Numbered from the stretch's first letter, positions 1 to 8,862 are shown. The stretch is DNA of 64,000 bases from Leeuwenhoekiella marinoflava DSM 3653 (GCF_900129005.1 NZ_FQUN01000014.1:79497-143496), one strand, 5' to 3'. The notes: a model not told the origin generated them from the letters alone. Numbers and translations are program-made.

Positions 1-103
1 CTTCATTTTCTACTTCTTCTTCTCTACACGAATTTAAAACTATAAGACCGAGTAATAGAGCAAAAAAACTAAAGCTACGCGGAGTAGTATACATATTTTT
101 CAT
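1..103 (-). CDS. Lipoprotein, 5' end only (runs off the left edge)
   Basis: Only the first 34 codons are in the window. They begin MKNMYTTPRSFSFFALLLG and continue through a hydrophobic stretch to a lipobox (LNSC), followed by an acidic run (REEEVENE). This is a typical Bacteroidota lipoprotein signal, where acidic residues after the cysteine often mark surface export. The start was chosen because the signal peptide begins there; another ATG five bases upstream is out of frame. The function cannot be told from this fragment. Confidence 0.6.
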   Translation of the reverse strand, partial: MKNMYTTPRSFSFFALLLGLIVLNSCREEEVENE

Positions 104-241
104 TTCATTTTTTATTTAGGTTTCCATTTATAATTAACCAATAACTAAACCTAAATAGGATACTCATCGTGTGATGCTTGCTTTACAAGGGATTAGCGTT
201 GTTTTTGTAAAATGAGTTTATGTAATGCCACAAAAAAGTGT

Positions 242-273
242 AGAATTTCTCCACACTTTTGTGGAGAAATTCT
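242..273. repeat. Perfect 14-bp inverted repeat
   Basis: The arms AGAATTTCTCCACA and TGTGGAGAAATTCT are perfect reverse complements separated by CTTT. There is no T-run on either side, so it is not an obvious intrinsic terminator. It could be an mRNA 3'-end hairpin, a protein-binding dyad or a remnant of a small mobile repeat. Confidence 0.7.
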
Positions 274-373
274 GCGGAAAATAAAGTGATTTAAAAATCA
301 CACAACATCTCGAAAACGTTGTCGTTGCTGGGTTATGACACATTTTGAATAGTTTTAGATGTAATTTTTGAAA

Positions 374-395
374 CAAAAAAACCGCACTAAGGCGG
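374..395 (-). terminator. Intrinsic terminator of the arsC-like operon
   Basis: Read on the minus strand, CCGC-CTTAGT-GCGG is followed by a run of seven T, about 30 bp after the stop codon of the phosphatase/arsenate-reductase gene. Confidence 0.7.
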
Positions 396-424
396 CTTGA
401 ACTATTCTGAGAATGAGATTTTTT

Positions 425-1054
425 TTAACTAGTGATCTGAGAAAATACAAATAGCATTTCGGTTGCGATTTGAAGACTGCGTTCTTGATATTTTTCAGTT
501 TGTTGTGGCGTGTTGTCAAATACTTTTGGGTCTTCAAAAGTAATAGGAATACGTTTTGCGGCGCCGGGAACAAATGGGCACGCTTCATTAGCCGAGTCAC
601 ACGTCAACACAGCAGCAAAGTCTGATGCAGGATTGAAAGCATCATCTAGCTTTTTTGAAAATCCAATTATAGGGTGCTCGTTTTCAGCATACTTTATACT
701 GTACACGGGGTTCTCGTTTGTAGAAAGTTGGTTGATCTGAAAACCAGCTTTTTTAAGTGTCTGTACAATCATAGGGAATAGGGCAGTGGCTTCAGTTCCT
801 CCAGAGTAGCACGTCACATTTTTAAAAGTTAAATAAGTTGCGATAGTCTGCGCCCAAACTTGAGACAGATGACTACGTCTGGAGTTATGCGTGCAAATAA
901 AATTGATGCGAATTTCCTCCTTAGCATTCACTTTAGCTTGAATAAAATCAGCTAAAGGTTGTAGAACTGCTTTGCGTTCATCAGAGACTGTTTTTAGATC
1001 TAACTGATTAATGGTTTTTACCAGTTCTGAGAAAAGTTTTGTTGAAGTATTCAT
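425..1054 (-). CDS. Low-molecular-weight tyrosine phosphatase / arsenate reductase-like protein
   Basis: A 209-residue protein of the low-molecular-weight phosphatase fold used by thioredoxin-type ArsC. The phosphate-binding loop CX5R is present as CTHNSRRS at about residue 54, and a DP motif (FEDPKVFDNTP) that could supply the general acid lies near residue 180. A cysteine-bearing segment (TCDSANEACPF) in between is typical of the arsenate-reductase branch. The N-terminal 45 residues are an extra helical region. It is the last gene of a small operon with a DUF6428 gene and an ArsR remnant, which supports a role in arsenate or phosphate-analogue detoxification; the exact substrate is inferred. 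Confidence 0.75.
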   Translation of the reverse strand: MNTSTKLFSELVKTINQLDLKTVSDERKAVLQPLADFIQAKVNAKEEIRINFICTHNSRRSHLSQVWAQTIATYLTFKNVTCYSGGTEATALFPMIVQTLKKAGFQINQLSTNENPVYSIKYAENEHPIIGFSKKLDDAFNPASDFAAVLTCDSANEACPFVPGAAKRIPITFEDPKVFDNTPQQTEKYQERSLQIATEMLFVFSQITS

Positions 1055-1069
1055 TTTAAAATTTAAGGA

Positions 1070-1546
1070 TTAACAACAGCCTCCACCCGGAGTACAAGTA
1101 TTAGTAGAATTTAAATTAGCCATTTTTAATTTAGGCTTTTCAGCAGGAATGCCACATTGATCTTTTGCCAAACAATCCGTTTGTTTGTTAACTAAAAGGA
1201 ATTTTGACCCATCAAATTCTAAGGTAAACGTTTCAATACTGCGTCCCTGATATTCAACTTCAACAGCTAGGTTTTCATCAATATTTAGTTTCTCTTCTGA
1301 AAGCTCAATAATTTGAACCAGCTTCTCAGGATGCAATCTGTGATCGTAGTCATTAGCATTCCATAATTGAAAGTTAACCACTTCTTCTTTCCGAATAACA
1401 CCACCACAATCTATAAAGTGTTTGGATACGTTACCCACTTCCGTAACGTGAAAATGACCCGGTACGAGTTCGCCATCAGGTAACTGAAAGGAAATTGTTT
1501 TTAAATTTTTGAGATGATTTTTTACTTCTGCAAGTTTCATAGTCAC
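1070..1546 (-). CDS. DUF6428 family protein of the arsenic-type operon
   Basis: This 158-residue soluble protein has no signal peptide or membrane segment. I place it in DUF6428 from its overall sequence, including the segment DCGGVIRKEEVVNFQLWNA and the Cys-rich tail ending CTPGGGCC, which could bind metalloid or metal. The gene lies 15 bp upstream of the phosphatase gene and about 60 bp downstream of an ArsR remnant, an arrangement common in Bacteroidota arsenic operons. The molecular function of DUF6428 is not known to me. Confidence 0.65.
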   Translation of the reverse strand: MTMKLAEVKNHLKNLKTISFQLPDGELVPGHFHVTEVGNVSKHFIDCGGVIRKEEVVNFQLWNANDYDHRLHPEKLVQIIELSEEKLNIDENLAVEVEYQGRSIETFTLEFDGSKFLLVNKQTDCLAKDQCGIPAEKPKLKMANLNSTNTCTPGGGCC

Positions 1547-1606
1547 TAGATTTTATTGTTATATTCCGATTAATCACTGCAAAATTTTTAGCATCAATCT
1601 TGATTT

Positions 1607-1894
1607 TTAGTTAAGTCTTAAACGAGAAATTGATTTATAACTGCTTTCATTGGTATCTATATTTCCCTTTATCAGACCTACTTGTTTCAATTCTTTCAAA
1701 TGTTGAGAAATGCTAGGTTGTACAAGACCTATTTCGTTCACAAGATCTCCAAAAACACAACAGTTGATTTTAAACAGGTGTTCTAAAATGACAACCCGTA
1801 CTTGATGACCAAAATACTTTAGCAAATGTTGCTATCGTATTTTGTTGAGGTGTAAATTAGGCTTGATCCATATTTCAGACTTAGTTAATCGCAT
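1607..1894 (-). pseudogene. Frameshifted ArsR-family repressor remnant
   Basis: The open part (1607-1825) encodes a winged-helix core, GHQVRVVILEHLFK...VQPSISQHLKELKQVGLIKG, typical of ArsR. The expected N-terminus is upstream but split: ATG at 1894 gives MRLTKSEI, a second frame gives FTPQQNTIATFAKVF, and the core is in a third. The last shift is one extra T in a TTTT run (about 1813-1816), and about 14 extra bases lie at the first break. The C-terminus is also short compared with the family. I read this as a decayed repressor, so the downstream genes may be constitutive. A sequencing error could explain one break but hardly both. Confidence 0.6.
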
Positions 1895-2274
1895 TATTAT
1901 TTGTTTATTGCAATATTACGATTAATAAGTGTTTAGAAACTATTAAATCAATGTAAAAAGAATCTAAATATCTCAATAATAAAAAGCGGCATCCTTAATT
2001 GATGTCGCTTTTTTATCACCCCTTTGCGAACTAGCTCTTTCCAAGTAAAAGCATAATGATACCACACTGAAACCACAGTGAACCCACACTCCTACCACAC
2101 TTTACCACAAAATCTGTGGGTGAATGTGGTTTGAGCACGGACTGACTTTGGGCTTACCTATAAGCATTCCTATCTTATCAATAGTATATGTATAGTTATT
2201 GGGATTATGCGAATAGCTTAGGATAAGCTGCAATTAGCCATTGAAGCCCTACAGGGGCTAAGAATCAAGTATCG
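1895..2274. other. Intergenic region between arsR remnant and transposase scrap
   Basis: Contains one bidirectional terminator (1981-2014) and otherwise no supported gene. The stretch 2040-2130, with repeated ACCACA/CCACAC words, has no recognisable function. Confidence 0.4.
1981..2014. terminator. Bidirectional intrinsic terminator
   Basis: A-run, GCGGCATC, loop CTTAATT, GATGTCGC and a T6 run. With one G-T pair the stem is 8 bp. It can act on either strand. Confidence 0.7.
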
Positions 2275-2397
2275 ATGGGAAGCTTTAGACCTGGAAAATC
2301 TTTTAATGCAAAAATAAAAGCCTTTAGGGCTCAGTTTAGAGGAGTGAAAAATGTAGAATTTCTTAGTGTTGATCCAAGGAAACTTAAGAATTGCTAA
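2275..2397 (+). pseudogene. C-terminal scrap of an ISAon1-like transposase
   Basis: A 40-codon frame contains KSFNAKIKAFRAQFRGVKNVEF, which I recognise as the C-terminal signature of ISAon1-type transposases (usual form SFNAKIKAFR.QFRGVRN..FF). The catalytic part is absent and the last residues diverge. It lies just outside the element boundary, so it belongs to the chromosomal flank. It is non-functional. Confidence 0.55.
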
Positions 2398-2419
2398 TTA
2401 AAATAAGCCAATTGAAAAA

Positions 2420-2445
2420 GGCTTCACATTGTTGTGAAGCCTTTT
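2420..2445. terminator. Terminator next to the left attachment site
   Basis: Perfect 9-bp stem GGCTTCACA/TGTGAAGCC with loop TTGT, flanked by A5 and T4 runs. It abuts the 48-bp att repeat. Before integration it would have lain directly behind the 3' end of the tRNA-Met gene (minus strand), so it is probably the original tRNA terminator. Confidence 0.75.
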
Positions 2446-2493
2446 ATCAAGTAGCGAGAGGGGGGCACGATCCCCCGACCTCCGGGTTATGAA
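2446..2493 (-). repeat. attL: 48-bp copy of the tRNA-Met 3' half
   Basis: Identical over 48 bp to 33623-33670. It contains the tRNA-Met sequence from the anticodon loop (CAT) to the 3' end plus six bases beyond. The match breaks immediately on both sides. It is a non-functional tRNA fragment left by integration. Confidence 0.93.
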
Positions 2494-2598
2494 AATTCAA
2501 AATCGCACTCCAAATTACATAAAAAGTACTCAAAATCAATTAGTTAGATAAAATTCTATTTTACATAATATCAATTGATATCAAGGAAAATGGCAATT

Positions 2599-2620
2599 TG
2601 TTGTACCTATGTTGTACCTA
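2599..2620 (+). repeat. Tandem 11-bp repeats, candidate integrase arm sites (left)
   Basis: Two perfect tandem copies of TGTTGTACCTA. The same word recurs near the right end (33571-33581), where TACCTATGTTGTACCT is shared over 16 bp. The position inside both ends of the element suggests binding sites for the N-terminal domain of the integrase. They lie just upstream of the integrase gene and could also allow autoregulation. Confidence 0.6.
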
Positions 2621-2654
2621 AAATTTAGTAATTTAATGGTCTAATTTTCAGATT

Positions 2655-3857
2655 ATGGCCTCTATTCAAACAGTACTTAGAAACAAACCAAATGCTAGAT
2701 TGTTGTACCCAATCGCCATCAGAATTACAAAAGACAGAAAAACTTCCTACATTTTTACAGGCCAGTATATTGATAAAATGCAATGGAACCAGCAAAAAGG
2801 TTTGGTTAGGAAGTCACATCCTGACGCGATTTCCATTAACCAGCTTATTCTGTCAAAGTTGAGTGAAGCAAATAAGCGACTGCTTCTTGCAGAGTCCGAG
2901 AAAGAATATCAATCTGTTTCAGCTATTAAAACTAATATCGTAAAAAAAGATCGATTTGATTTTTTTAGTGCAGTAAAGATTCAATTGCGACGGCTTGAAG
3001 AGCGTGGTCAGTTTCATCAACGGGATGTTGTAAAAAGCAGAATGAATAAGTTCAAGGCTTTTGCCAAATCCGATAAATTACACTTCAATGAAATAACTGT
3101 TGACCTTTTAAAACGTTTTGAAGCCTATCTTAAAAATGAGATTGGTTTAGCGCATCGCACTACAGTAAACTATATGATTGCAATAAGAACTATTTATAAT
3201 ATAGCAATAGGAGAGAAGTGGGCAGAACGTAATCATTATCCCTTTGGTAGAGGGGGTTATACTATTAAATTTCTAGAATCAGATAAAGTAGGGCTTAATG
3301 TCGAAGAAGTGAAACTTTTAGAAAATGCTCAAGGCTTAACTCCATCCCAACAGCATGCATTGAATATATGGTTAATCAGTTTTTACTTCGCAGGAATACG
3401 AGTAGGGGATGTATTGCAATTGAAATGGTCTGATTTTATTGACAATAGATTACGTTATAGAATGGGAAAAAACCAAAAGTTAGTTTCTTTAAAAATTCCT
3501 GAAAAGGCAAAACCTATACTAGAATATTATAAGAGTTTGGCTGAGGACGATTTTGTATTTCAGGAGTTACGTTTTGTAGATCCTAAAGATGCTAAAACAC
3601 TCCGTACACGAATTAAAACGGTTACCCGCACCTGCAATCGTCATTTAAAAAAGATTGCTGAGCATCTAGGAATTTCTAAAAGCCTGAGTATGCATATCGC
3701 TCGTCATAGCTTTGGTAACATTTCCGGGAGTAAAATTCCCATTCAAATGTTACAGAAATTATACCGGCATTCATCAGTGACTACTACGATTATGTATCAA
3801 TCCAATTTCATGCAGGATGATGTAGATGATGCATTAGATAGTGTGGTGAATTTCTAA
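2655..3857 (+). CDS. Site-specific tyrosine recombinase (element integrase)
   Basis: A 400-residue phage-type integrase of the Bacteroidota class. An N-terminal arm-binding domain (about 1-90) and SAM-like core-binding domain (about 100-190) precede the catalytic domain. The catalytic residues are visible: Arg249 in FAGIRVGD, His347 and Arg350 in HIARHSFG, His372 in YRHSS and the nucleophile Tyr381 in TTIMYQ. It should excise and integrate the element at tRNA-Met. It is the first gene inside attL, transcribed away from the junction, with the TGTTGTACCTA repeats 35 bp upstream of its start codon. Confidence 0.93.
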   Translation: MASIQTVLRNKPNARLLYPIAIRITKDRKTSYIFTGQYIDKMQWNQQKGLVRKSHPDAISINQLILSKLSEANKRLLLAESEKEYQSVSAIKTNIVKKDRFDFFSAVKIQLRRLEERGQFHQRDVVKSRMNKFKAFAKSDKLHFNEITVDLLKRFEAYLKNEIGLAHRTTVNYMIAIRTIYNIAIGEKWAERNHYPFGRGGYTIKFLESDKVGLNVEEVKLLENAQGLTPSQQHALNIWLISFYFAGIRVGDVLQLKWSDFIDNRLRYRMGKNQKLVSLKIPEKAKPILEYYKSLAEDDFVFQELRFVDPKDAKTLRTRIKTVTRTCNRHLKKIAEHLGISKSLSMHIARHSFGNISGSKIPIQMLQKLYRHSSVTTTIMYQSNFMQDDVDDALDSVVNF

Positions 3858-3948
3858 TCTTTTCTAAAGCAGAGCAAATTCTAGTTCGGAAAATAAAAGT
3901 AATTTAGAGTTCTTAGCAAGCTATTTTTTAGAATTTGAAATTAAATAT

Positions 3949-4191
3949 ATGCATATGGATAAACTTTCAAAATACGAAGTATACATCATCAGCGCACTAG
4001 CGCACGGAGCTACCATCATCCAGACGAGAAAAGTATTACGTCATTATAAGTTAAGACCTTATTCTGAAAGTAGCATCGATAAAAAACTCTCTGAGCTTCG
4101 TAAACGATACCAGTGCAAAACAACCTTTCAATTGATCTATAAATTGAGAAATAGAGTAGAGACGATGGATCTTGAGGAGGTTTTAAAGTAA
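3949..4191 (+). CDS. Small helix-turn-helix protein next to the integrase
   Basis: An 80-residue basic protein. Its middle (YEVYIISALAHGATIIQTRKVL...SSIDKKLSELRKRYQCKTTFQLIYKL) has the spacing of a LuxR/GerE-type C-terminal helix-turn-helix: a sE..v...a.G start, then a recognition helix and a K/R-rich helix. That assignment is an inference from pattern only. The gene follows the integrase on the same strand at 91 bp and ends in a strong terminator, so it may control integration or transfer. MDKLSK, two codons in, is an alternative start. Confidence 0.5.
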   Translation: MHMDKLSKYEVYIISALAHGATIIQTRKVLRHYKLRPYSESSIDKKLSELRKRYQCKTTFQLIYKLRNRVETMDLEEVLK

Positions 4192-4194
4192 TTT

Positions 4195-4230
4195 AGATGT
4201 CCAGTTTTTTATAGAAAAAACTGGACATCT
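4195..4230. terminator. Terminator after the integrase operon
   Basis: Near-perfect dyad AGATGTCCAGTTTTTT / GAAAAAACTGGACATCT with an ATA loop. Because the T-run is inside the stem, it works in both directions and separates the plus-strand integrase genes from the minus-strand hsdR operon. Confidence 0.8.
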
Positions 4231-4378
4231 AATAATTGAAAAGTTAGAAATTTGCGGGCATCTATGGGGGCTCACAGCTATATATAAAGCTTACACCTAC
4301 ACTAGCTTTGATATGAGGGTTAGTATAAGTTCAGATATTGATCGTCTTGATAAAGAGTATTCAAAAACTTCATATTCT

Positions 4379-7300
4379 TTAGACCCTATTCTTCTTATAG
4401 TTTTCAGCTTGCTCGAATATTTCAGAATAGACTTCATCGCGTTCAACTGGAGGATATCCAAATTCATCCAATAAAAGAATAAGACCAACCTTCAAAGCCG
4501 ACTTGATATCCTCACGCTTATTCCAATCTGGAAATTTAGCTTGACTATCTACGAGCTCCTTTACTTTTTTTGCCAGGTCGATCATTTTCTCTTTAGGGTA
4601 GGAAAAATCATACTTGGCACATAATTCCTTTAAAATATCGTAAAATGCTTTGACCTCAAAATCAATTCCTAGATCATCACCAGATTTAAATTCTTTGTAA
4701 ACATCCCAAATCAAATCAGTAAGCTGATCGGCCATCTCTTCATACACCTCGCTACGAAGCACATTGTTTTCATCTCTTTGATTGTATTTATGAACTAAGG
4801 CTTCCATTTTTTTAGAGAAGTCGGTTCCTTTTACCTTATTCACTTTTTTCATTTCTCCAATAGCACGGGCTAAGAGCTGCTGAAGCAATTTAATTTTAGT
4901 ATTGGGCAATTTGATTTTGTCAATTTTGGCAAGATAATCTTCATCAAATAAGTCTTGCTCCTTTTCTACATCTTCCCCGAGTTTAAATATTTCATCAACG
5001 CCATCACTTTGTAGGGCATCTTTAATCATATCCCTTACTCTTGCGTTCATTTGAGCGGTGTCTGGGGCATCACCTTTAGTCAGTTTAAAAACAATAGAGC
5101 GTATTGCGAGATAAAAATGGGTGTAGTCTCTTTCTAGCTGTGTAAGTTCCTCACTACCTGCACAAATATCATAGGCAGCTTTAAGTCTTTTCACTAAACC
5201 CATAAATCGTGTCTCCAGCTCTTTAGTACGCTGTACAAATTCAGCAGCCATATTGAGTGTGTTCAATTGCTGAAGAGGTGTTCCATTAAAATAGGCTGAG
5301 CCGTCAAATTTGTGAAGGATTTTTGCAATTAAATCTAAATGATTCCGGACGATAATCAATGATTGTTTTATGTCCTCAAAATTGTCCTTATCACCTTCTG
5401 AATATTTCTTGAGGGCTAAGTTCATCTGCTTTTTGATACCTATATAATCTACTACAAGCCCCTTATTCTTACCACTGAATTTTCGATTAACCCTTGAGAT
5501 TGTTTGGATTAGATTATGCTGTTGTATAGGTTTGTCAATATAAATGCTATCTAAAAAGGGCACATCAAAACCTGTTAGCCACATATCCACAACGATGGCT
5601 ATTTTAAAATTGGACTTTTCATTTTTAAATTGCCGATCCAGTTCCTTTCGATAATCTTTTGTGCCTAATAACTCATACATTTCTTTTGGGTCATCTTTCC
5701 CGCGTGTCATAATCATTTTGATACGCTCCATAGGTTTGATTTCCCGCTTATCTTTATCAGTTAAAACAGCTCCTTCTTCAGCGACTCGTTTTTCATTCCA
5801 TTCTGGGCGTAAGGCTATGACATTCTTGTAAAAGGCATAGGCGATTTCTCTGCTACTGCAAACAAACATGGCTTTCCCTTTGACAGTAGCTCCTTCGTTT
5901 AATCGACTCTCATAGTGTTTTACAAAGTCAGCAGCCAATTCTTGAAGGCGATCAGGATCTCCTAATATGGCATTCATATTAGCCGATTCTTTTTTACTTT
6001 GTTCTACCTGATATTCGTTAGCACCTTCTTCTTCGGCAACTTGATAATACTCCTCAATTTTTTGAAGCTCACTGTTGTGTAAAGCGATTTTTGCAGCTCT
6101 ACCTTCATAAACGATTCGTACGGTAATCTCATCTTTTACCGACTCTGTCATAGTGTAGGCATCCACTACTTTCCCAAAAACATCAAGAGTAGCATCAATA
6201 GGAGTACCCGTAAAACCTACATAGGTGGCATTAGGTAACGAATCGTGTAAGTATTTAGCAAATCCGTAGGTCTTTTTTACACCCTGTTCAGTAACGCGTA
6301 CCTTTTGGTCCAGATTGGTTTGACTCCGGTGGGCTTCGTCTGAAATGCAGACAATATTTGTGCGATCAGTGAGTAATTCGATATCTTCTGTGAACTTATG
6401 AATGGTAGTCAAAAAAACACCGCCACTCGCTCTGCCTTGCAATAAATCCCTGAGGTCTGCGCGGCTTTCCACACTTTGGATGGTATTGTCCCCAATAAAC
6501 GTTTTTGCATTGGTAAATTGTCCAGAAAGTTGGTCGTCTAAATCCGTTCGGTCTGTGATGAGAACAATGGTGGGGTTTTCAAAATAGGCACTTTTCATCA
6601 AAAGCCTGGTGAGGTAGAGCATCGTGTAGCTTTTACCGCTACCTGTAGCGCCAAAATAGGTACCTCCTTTACCATCACCTTCTGGTTTTTGGGCTATTTT
6701 AATGGTTTCGTATAAGGCTCTGGCTGCATAATATTGCGGATATCTACAGACGATCTTTTCATCTTTTTTTGAAGTATCAGGGATATAAATAAAGTTCTGA
6801 ATAACATCCCTTAAACGATTTTGATGTAGCATTCCTTGAATTAAGGTAAACATACTGTCAATGCCGTCAACATCTTTAGCCAATCCTGAAATACGTCGCC
6901 AGGCATATAAAAATTCATAAGGTGCAAAAAAAGATCCCGCTTTCGTATTAACGCCATCGCTGATGACACAAAAAGCATTGTATTTAAAGAGCTCAGGGAT
7001 ATCCCGTTTATATCTTGTGGTAAGTTGCACATAGGCATCATGGATTGTGCAATTTTCTTGTATAGCTGTTTTAAATTCAAATACCACAACTGGAATACCA
7101 TTGACATAAATAATGCCATCGGGTATTCTTTTTTGAGAGCCCAAGATTTCTAATTGATTTACAAACCGATAGGTGTTTACATTCTCATCAGAATAATCAA
7201 TAAGATAGATCCAAATATCTTTTTGGCTCCGGTCTTCGCGTTTAAAGCTAAAGCCGTCTGAAAGCCAGAGCATGGCTTTTTTGTTTGATTCGTATAAATC

Positions 7301-7519
7301 AGATGCAGGTAAGGTTTTTAACTGAAGCACGATAGACTGGGCTTCTGTAAGGGTCAGCCCATCACTTTGATATCGATTAAGCAAATACTCCAGTAAATCA
7401 TCTTCCAGAAGTACTTCTTCGGGTAAACGTTTTAACGTGTTGCCCAAAAAATGAGGGTAACCTTCATCTCCCAATAATGCTGTAAATGCTTCCTCTAACT
7501 TTGCTTCTGTAAATTTCAT
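4379..7519 (-). CDS. hsdR: Type I restriction endonuclease, motor/nuclease subunit (orphan HsdR)
   Basis: A full-length 1046-residue HsdR. The N-terminal nuclease motif is intact: Asp134 in RIPDG and Glu148-x-Lys150 in VVFEFKTA. The SF2 translocase motifs follow: Walker A GATGSGKS (about 290), DEAH (SDEAHRSQ, about 393), GFTGTP, and motif VI-like QTISRVNRK. A helical C-terminal domain completes it. HsdR normally needs HsdM and HsdS. Here hsdM is missing and only an hsdS fragment remains 5 kb upstream, so it is an orphan in this window. It overlaps the AlbA_2 gene by 4 bp, showing they are one transcription unit. It might work with an M/S pair elsewhere in the genome, or be a relic. Confidence 0.93.
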   Translation of the reverse strand: MKFTEAKLEEAFTALLGDEGYPHFLGNTLKRLPEEVLLEDDLLEYLLNRYQSDGLTLTEAQSIVLQLKTLPASDLYESNKKAMLWLSDGFSFKREDRSQKDIWIYLIDYSDENVNTYRFVNQLEILGSQKRIPDGIIYVNGIPVVVFEFKTAIQENCTIHDAYVQLTTRYKRDIPELFKYNAFCVISDGVNTKAGSFFAPYEFLYAWRRISGLAKDVDGIDSMFTLIQGMLHQNRLRDVIQNFIYIPDTSKKDEKIVCRYPQYYAARALYETIKIAQKPEGDGKGGTYFGATGSGKSYTMLYLTRLLMKSAYFENPTIVLITDRTDLDDQLSGQFTNAKTFIGDNTIQSVESRADLRDLLQGRASGGVFLTTIHKFTEDIELLTDRTNIVCISDEAHRSQTNLDQKVRVTEQGVKKTYGFAKYLHDSLPNATYVGFTGTPIDATLDVFGKVVDAYTMTESVKDEITVRIVYEGRAAKIALHNSELQKIEEYYQVAEEEGANEYQVEQSKKESANMNAILGDPDRLQELAADFVKHYESRLNEGATVKGKAMFVCSSREIAYAFYKNVIALRPEWNEKRVAEEGAVLTDKDKREIKPMERIKMIMTRGKDDPKEMYELLGTKDYRKELDRQFKNEKSNFKIAIVVDMWLTGFDVPFLDSIYIDKPIQQHNLIQTISRVNRKFSGKNKGLVVDYIGIKKQMNLALKKYSEGDKDNFEDIKQSLIIVRNHLDLIAKILHKFDGSAYFNGTPLQQLNTLNMAAEFVQRTKELETRFMGLVKRLKAAYDICAGSEELTQLERDYTHFYLAIRSIVFKLTKGDAPDTAQMNARVRDMIKDALQSDGVDEIFKLGEDVEKEQDLFDEDYLAKIDKIKLPNTKIKLLQQLLARAIGEMKKVNKVKGTDFSKKMEALVHKYNQRDENNVLRSEVYEEMADQLTDLIWDVYKEFKSGDDLGIDFEVKAFYDILKELCAKYDFSYPKEKMIDLAKKVKELVDSQAKFPDWNKREDIKSALKVGLILLLDEFGYPPVERDEVYSEIFEQAENYKKNRV

Positions 7520-8856
7520 AAGCTTATAAACGTTCTTCCTTTTTCTGTAAGTCTATATTTTTGGTTGCTGCTTTTGGGTTTATCAGGGATTGTAAGTTCA
7601 ATTAAATTTAAGTCAAGAGCCGGTTGAATATACACTTTACGAAAGTGTTCTCGATCTGAAAGTCCTAGTTTATCCTGTAAATCCTGTCTTTTATGTTCAC
7701 CGTCAAACAGGTTTAGTAGCTCTTGAACTTGCGGGGTGACTTGCGGGGTGACTTGCGGGGTGACATGCGGGGTAACTTGTTCTGCAGCAGGAAATGTCAT
7801 GCGTAGAAAATTATCAGAAAAGTGAAAACAGTCTTTGCTATAGGCCGAAAGTATTCTTGGAATCCCGGAACCTAACTGTTCTACCAAATCAAGATCTTTA
7901 AAAACACGCATCAATTCCTTGTTACGCGGGACTGAAAAACCTTCAAAAAATTCACGTTCACTCAAACCTTCGGGTAAAGCGCCAGCCGAAGTAATCTCTA
8001 TACGATCCGTAAAGAATTCAAACTTAGGTGCAATCTCACGGGTATAATCGTTGTGGACAAAGGCGTTAATTATTGCTTCGCGTAGGGCAATAGGATTCCA
8101 AAGCCGTTTTTCTATACGTTCTTTTGAAGTAATCTGCGTTAATGTACGGTTTTCAAGAGCTATTTTATCCAATACATTTTTAGTAGCCTTGATAATCGAT
8201 ACATACCCATACTCATTGCTTTCTGCTAAATCTACACGGGAATCCTTGTTGTACTTAGCAACTTTAACTGAAATGTTATTTTGATCGGCCAGGAGGTAAG
8301 CAGCATAGTTGAGATCGCCTTGTGGAGTGAGGAGTTCTAGGTTTTTTAAATACTGCTTATTGAGGGGTTTGTTTTTCTCCTGATAGTAAATGCGCAATTG
8401 TTCAAAGTTCAGATCCTGACGGTTTGCTTTGATCTTGCCTATAGAATCACGGGTACGGGAAGCAAACAGTTCCTCAATCATGCGTTGGGGCATAGGCTCT
8501 GCAGCTGTCCCAATACGTAGGTAACTGCCTTTCTCAGTCAACCCATACTTTTTCTTGAAATAGGGTTTTTCGCTACCACTGGCCACTATGATTTTAATGA
8601 TTGTTTTACTGTCTTTTTCTTCTGCCACCACGTCAAATAAGCCCATAGCCGAAGGGGAGATGTTGTTTTTAATACGGTCTTTTATTTTAAGCATATCGGC
8701 ATCCGGGTCTGCTACACCTAGGGTGTTGGCGTGTTTATCAATACCAATATAAACCAAACCGCCCTCATGGTAGTTTAAAAAGGCTACCACTTCTTTTTCC
8801 AAATCTACCTCTTTGGTGAGTTGAGCTTTGTATTCTATGCGGTTGGTCTCTGTCAT
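7516..8856 (-). CDS. AlbA_2-domain (Schlafen-like) ATP-binding/HTH protein of the restriction locus
   Basis: A 446-residue protein. The N-terminal AlbA_2 domain (about 1-120) carries EYKAQLTKE...EVVAFLNYHEGGLVYIGID, followed by the C-terminal-type ATPase-like region (LREAIINAFVHNDYT... about 255-330) often annotated as RecG-like transcriptional regulator. After a linker of VTPQ repeats comes a winged-helix tail. Such genes are frequent passengers of type I restriction operons in Bacteroidota. It overlaps hsdR by 4 bp. A 12-codon near-copy of its start lies 320 bp upstream at 9132-9179, a scar of rearrangement. Confidence 0.8.
   Translation of the reverse strand: MTETNRIEYKAQLTKEVDLEKEVVAFLNYHEGGLVYIGIDKHANTLGVADPDADMLKIKDRIKNNISPSAMGLFDVVAEEKDSKTIIKIIVASGSEKPYFKKKYGLTEKGSYLRIGTAAEPMPQRMIEELFASRTRDSIGKIKANRQDLNFEQLRIYYQEKNKPLNKQYLKNLELLTPQGDLNYAAYLLADQNNISVKVAKYNKDSRVDLAESNEYGYVSIIKATKNVLDKIALENRTLTQITSKERIEKRLWNPIALREAIINAFVHNDYTREIAPKFEFFTDRIEITSAGALPEGLSEREFFEGFSVPRNKELMRVFKDLDLVEQLGSGIPRILSAYSKDCFHFSDNFLRMTFPAAEQVTPHVTPQVTPQVTPQVQELLNLFDGEHKRQDLQDKLGLSDREHFRKVYIQPALDLNLIELTIPDKPKSSNQKYRLTEKGRTFISL
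7727..7774. repeat. 12-bp tandem repeat inside the AlbA_2 gene
   Basis: Four units of acttgcggggtg (three identical, the fourth differing at two positions) encode a VTPQ/VTPH linker between the ATPase-like and winged-helix parts. In-frame units allow length variation of the linker by slippage. Confidence 0.85.
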
Positions 8857-8862
8857 ATTTCT

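Larger units (their letters stand above)
104..424. other. Intergenic region with a strong hairpin and a terminator
   Basis: No convincing gene. It holds a perfect 14-bp inverted repeat at 242-273 and the terminator of the arsC-like operon at 374-395 (both listed separately). The rest is A/T-rich and shows no clear promoter for the lipoprotein. Confidence 0.5.

Noticed and set aside
163..172. Partial match to guide 1 (CTCATCGT)
   Set aside because: Only eight bases and no adjacent G.
355..600. Minus-strand 81-codon frame over the arsC-like gene end
   Set aside because: It runs through the terminator and overlaps the real phosphatase gene in another frame.
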